DNA of 7,843 nucleotides, from positions 537 to 8,379 of the forward strand of contig MNYL01000213.1 of NCBI GenBank assembly GCA_001873075.1, given 5' to 3'. This document shows, piece by piece, positions 5,777 to 7,843 of this stretch. Source of the DNA: Fibrobacteres bacterium CG2_30_45_31. Lineage in GTDB: Bacteria > Fibrobacterota > Fibrobacteria > Fibrobacterales > Fibrobacteraceae. Below the pieces are notes generated by a model, which did no database searches, was not told the origin of the DNA, and saw only the letters and a list, made by a program, of their open reading frames with translations. Both the position numbers and the translations under genes were made by a program. How positions within the stretch are numbered: position 1 is the stretch's first letter; each line of letters begins with the position of its first letter.

Positions 5777-7843
5777 TGGGGCGCATGGTTGATGCAGCGC
5801 TCCTACAACATGAGTTGAATGAAGAACAAGGCTTCGCGGCTTCCAAGATCGAAGGCCCGATGCTTATTCTTGCGGGTGCCGGTTCCGGCAAAACGCGGGC
5901 GATTACTTATAAAATTTCGCATTTGATTTCTGCACATAATGTAGATCCTCGTCGGATTCTCGCCGTTACTTTTACTAATAAAGCGGCACGCGAAATGAAA
6001 TCGAGAATTCAAACCATTCTTGATTCCTCTGTAAACCTCGAGTGGATGGGAACGTTTCACTCTGTGTGTGTGCGTATCTTGCGACTCTGCCTTGGAAATC
6101 CGCAGTTGGTAAGAACTTTAGGATGGACGTTCAATAAAAATTTTTCCATTTACGATGATGACGATCAAAAAAGAATTTTAAAGGAAGTCGTAAAACCCGT
6201 ATTGGGTGACGAATTGGACGCTACGACATTCAAAAAAATAAAGAGCGCGATTTCCCGTTATAAGAATAGCTGTTACAAACAAATGCTCCCCGATGGCACA
6301 ACGAAACTTGTGTTGCAGACTCCGGCGGTGGTTTTGGAAAAGGCTCAGTATAGCGAGGAAGAACGGGATGCTCGCTTTTATCGTGATTATCAAAAAAGCC
6401 TTGCAGAAGCGAACGCCATGGACTTTGATGATCTTTTGGGAAACACGGTAGATTTGTTGCAACGGCTCCCTAAAGTGGCGGCCCAATTTGCACATCGATT
6501 TGAGTACGTTGTGGTGGACGAGTATCAAGATACGAATGATGTTCAGTATGAACTCCTGAAACTTCTCATCAATGAGTCCCATAATATTACGGTGGTGGGA
6601 GATGATGACCAAAGTATTTATGGTTGGCGTGGTGCAAATATTGATATTATCCGCAATTTTCATCGGGATTTCAGCCCGGTGGCCATTGTCAAATTTGAAC
6701 GCAATTATCGATCGACGGCGAATATTGTTCAAGGGGCTGGTTCCGTGATTGCTCATAACGATCGCCCTTTGGAAATGAAAAAAGAAGTTTATTCCAAACA
6801 AGAAAAAGGCGATTTGATTCATGTGCTACATGTGGAGGATGATCGTGTGGAAGCCGATAAGATCGCTCGCTCCATTTGGAACGCGGGCCTTCCCTTGTAT
6901 TCGGAAACCGCTATATTTTATCGAACGAATGCTCAGTCTCGTGCTCTTGAAAAAGCGCTCAATGATTTACGAATCCCGTGTGTGATTTATGGGGGGACTC
7001 GGTTCTGGGACCGCAAAGAAATTCGCGACATATTGGCGTACCTCCGCATTCTTGCGAACCCAAGGGATGATGCCGCCTTTTTGCGCATTATCAATACGCC
7101 TCCGCGCCAAATTGGCAAAACGACTGTGGATCAAATCCGGGAACGTTCCGCTACAGAGTCCGTTTCTTTTTGGGAAGCCCTTTGTTCTCTCGTAGAATCG
7201 GGAGTGGGGCGGTCTGTAGTGAAACTTTCTGATTTTAAGAAAACGGTCGATGGTTGGTTGGATCTTGTGAAGGGCGGAGAAACCGCGATACCACTTCTTG
7301 CTGAAAAAATCATTAATGATTCGTTCTATCGGGAGTTTTTAAAAAAAGAGGATGAAACTACCGCTGATGATCGTTGTGGCAACTTGGACGAAATGATCAA
7401 TGCGCTTCGTGAATTCGAAGAAGAGTATCCGGATCAAGGCCTTGATGCCTTTTTGCAAGATATTTCGCTCTTGACGGATGCGGATAAAAAGGTTGAGAAC
7501 GTGAAGGATCGTGTGACGCTGATGACCATTCACATGGCGAAAGGTTTGGAATTTCATACGGTGCATATTGCGGGTTGTGACGATTGCATTTTCCCCTTGA
7601 TCCGTGCGGGGGCTCTTATGCAGGAATCTGCCGAAGAGCGCAAAAAGCAAACGGAAGAGGAACGTCGCCTGTTTTATGTCGGCTGCACCCGGGCTAAAAA
7701 GCAATTATCCCTGTATCATGCGGAACGTCGTTTCTGGCAGGGGTCCATTCAGAATTTCCCGCCCTCCCGATTTTTGGAGGAACTAGATCCCCTGACCACC
7801 TCTGTGGAAGGACTTGAGGACTTTTCGGTATTGGCTCCTCTAT
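5776..7843 (+). CDS. uvrD: UvrD/PcrA-type superfamily 1 DNA helicase (3' end outside window)
   Basis: An ATP-driven 3'-5' DNA helicase of the UvrD/PcrA/Rep group, acting in excision and mismatch repair and in clearing proteins from DNA. The 689 visible residues show all the motifs: Q motif LNEEQ (14-18), motif I AGAGSGKT (33-40, K39), Ia AVTFTNKAAREM, II VVDEYQDT (246-253, D248 and E249), III GDDDQSIYGWRGA (275-287), IV RNYRST (309-314), V MTIHMAKGLEF (583-593) and VI EEERRLFYVGCTRAKK (627-642, R639). Family members run to roughly 650-750 residues, so little beyond a C-terminal tail should be missing. The ATG overlaps the stop of the ATPase gene by one base (TAATG). UvrD and PcrA are hard to tell apart here; Rep is possible. 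A RecB or AddA subunit is unlikely because of size and motif spacing. Confidence 0.93.
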   Translation, partial: MGRMVDAALLQHELNEEQGFAASKIEGPMLILAGAGSGKTRAITYKISHLISAHNVDPRRILAVTFTNKAAREMKSRIQTILDSSVNLEWMGTFHSVCVRILRLCLGNPQLVRTLGWTFNKNFSIYDDDDQKRILKEVVKPVLGDELDATTFKKIKSAISRYKNSCYKQMLPDGTTKLVLQTPAVVLEKAQYSEEERDARFYRDYQKSLAEANAMDFDDLLGNTVDLLQRLPKVAAQFAHRFEYVVVDEYQDTNDVQYELLKLLINESHNITVVGDDDQSIYGWRGANIDIIRNFHRDFSPVAIVKFERNYRSTANIVQGAGSVIAHNDRPLEMKKEVYSKQEKGDLIHVLHVEDDRVEADKIARSIWNAGLPLYSETAIFYRTNAQSRALEKALNDLRIPCVIYGGTRFWDRKEIRDILAYLRILANPRDDAAFLRIINTPPRQIGKTTVDQIRERSATESVSFWEALCSLVESGVGRSVVKLSDFKKTVDGWLDLVKGGETAIPLLAEKIINDSFYREFLKKEDETTADDRCGNLDEMINALREFEEEYPDQGLDAFLQDISLLTDADKKVENVKDRVTLMTIHMAKGLEFHTVHIAGCDDCIFPLIRAGALMQESAEERKKQTEEERRLFYVGCTRAKKQLSLYHAERRFWQGSIQNFPPSRFLEELDPLTTSVEGLEDFSVLAPL

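Noticed and set aside
6178..6822. Minus-strand open frame of about 214 codons inside the helicase gene
   Set aside because: The opposite strand encodes helicase motifs II to IV with clear conservation; the antisense product has no recognisable features.

Overview
The window looks like a chromosomal segment from a cellulolytic, Gram-negative bacterium of the Fibrobacter type (phylum Fibrobacterota). This is an inference from three things: moderate GC and A-rich gene ends; a secreted plant-cell-wall hydrolase of the GH74 xyloglucanase type; and a C-terminal tail on that enzyme resembling the sorting domains of Fibrobacter and Bacteroidota secreted enzymes. No rRNA or other taxonomic marker is present, so the assignment is provisional.

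Layout. (1) Positions 1-1115, plus strand: the 3' part of a GH74-like gene, followed by a strong hairpin terminator (1133-1166). (2) Positions 1167-1402: a gene-free gap between convergent genes, holding overlapping palindromes and a possible structured element. (3) Positions 1403-2817, minus strand: a two-gene unit with a 4-base ATGA overlap. The upstream gene encodes a small degenerate receiver-like protein and the downstream gene an uncharacterised TIM-barrel, glycosidase-like protein. (4) From 2877 to the window end, plus strand: three tightly coupled genes, thiL (thiamine-monophosphate kinase), a PilB/GspE-type secretion/pilus ATPase, and a UvrD/PcrA-type superfamily 1 helicase that runs off the window. 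thiL and pilB overlap as ATGA, and pilB and the helicase as TAATG.

How the genes relate. The three plus-strand genes have unrelated jobs (cofactor synthesis, envelope machine motor, DNA repair) but their overlaps imply one transcript with translational coupling. The PilB/GspE protein carries four copies of the roughly 24-residue MshEN-type c-di-GMP-binding motif, a tandem duplication that is the clearest regulatory signal here. The minus-strand pair is the least understood part: a receiver-like protein without the usual acidic pair, coupled to a cytoplasmic-looking hydrolase-fold protein. No CRISPR array, tRNA, transposon or phage gene was seen. I found no clear case for a wholly new system; the receiver/TIM-barrel pair and the duplicated MshEN module are the best candidates for follow-up.
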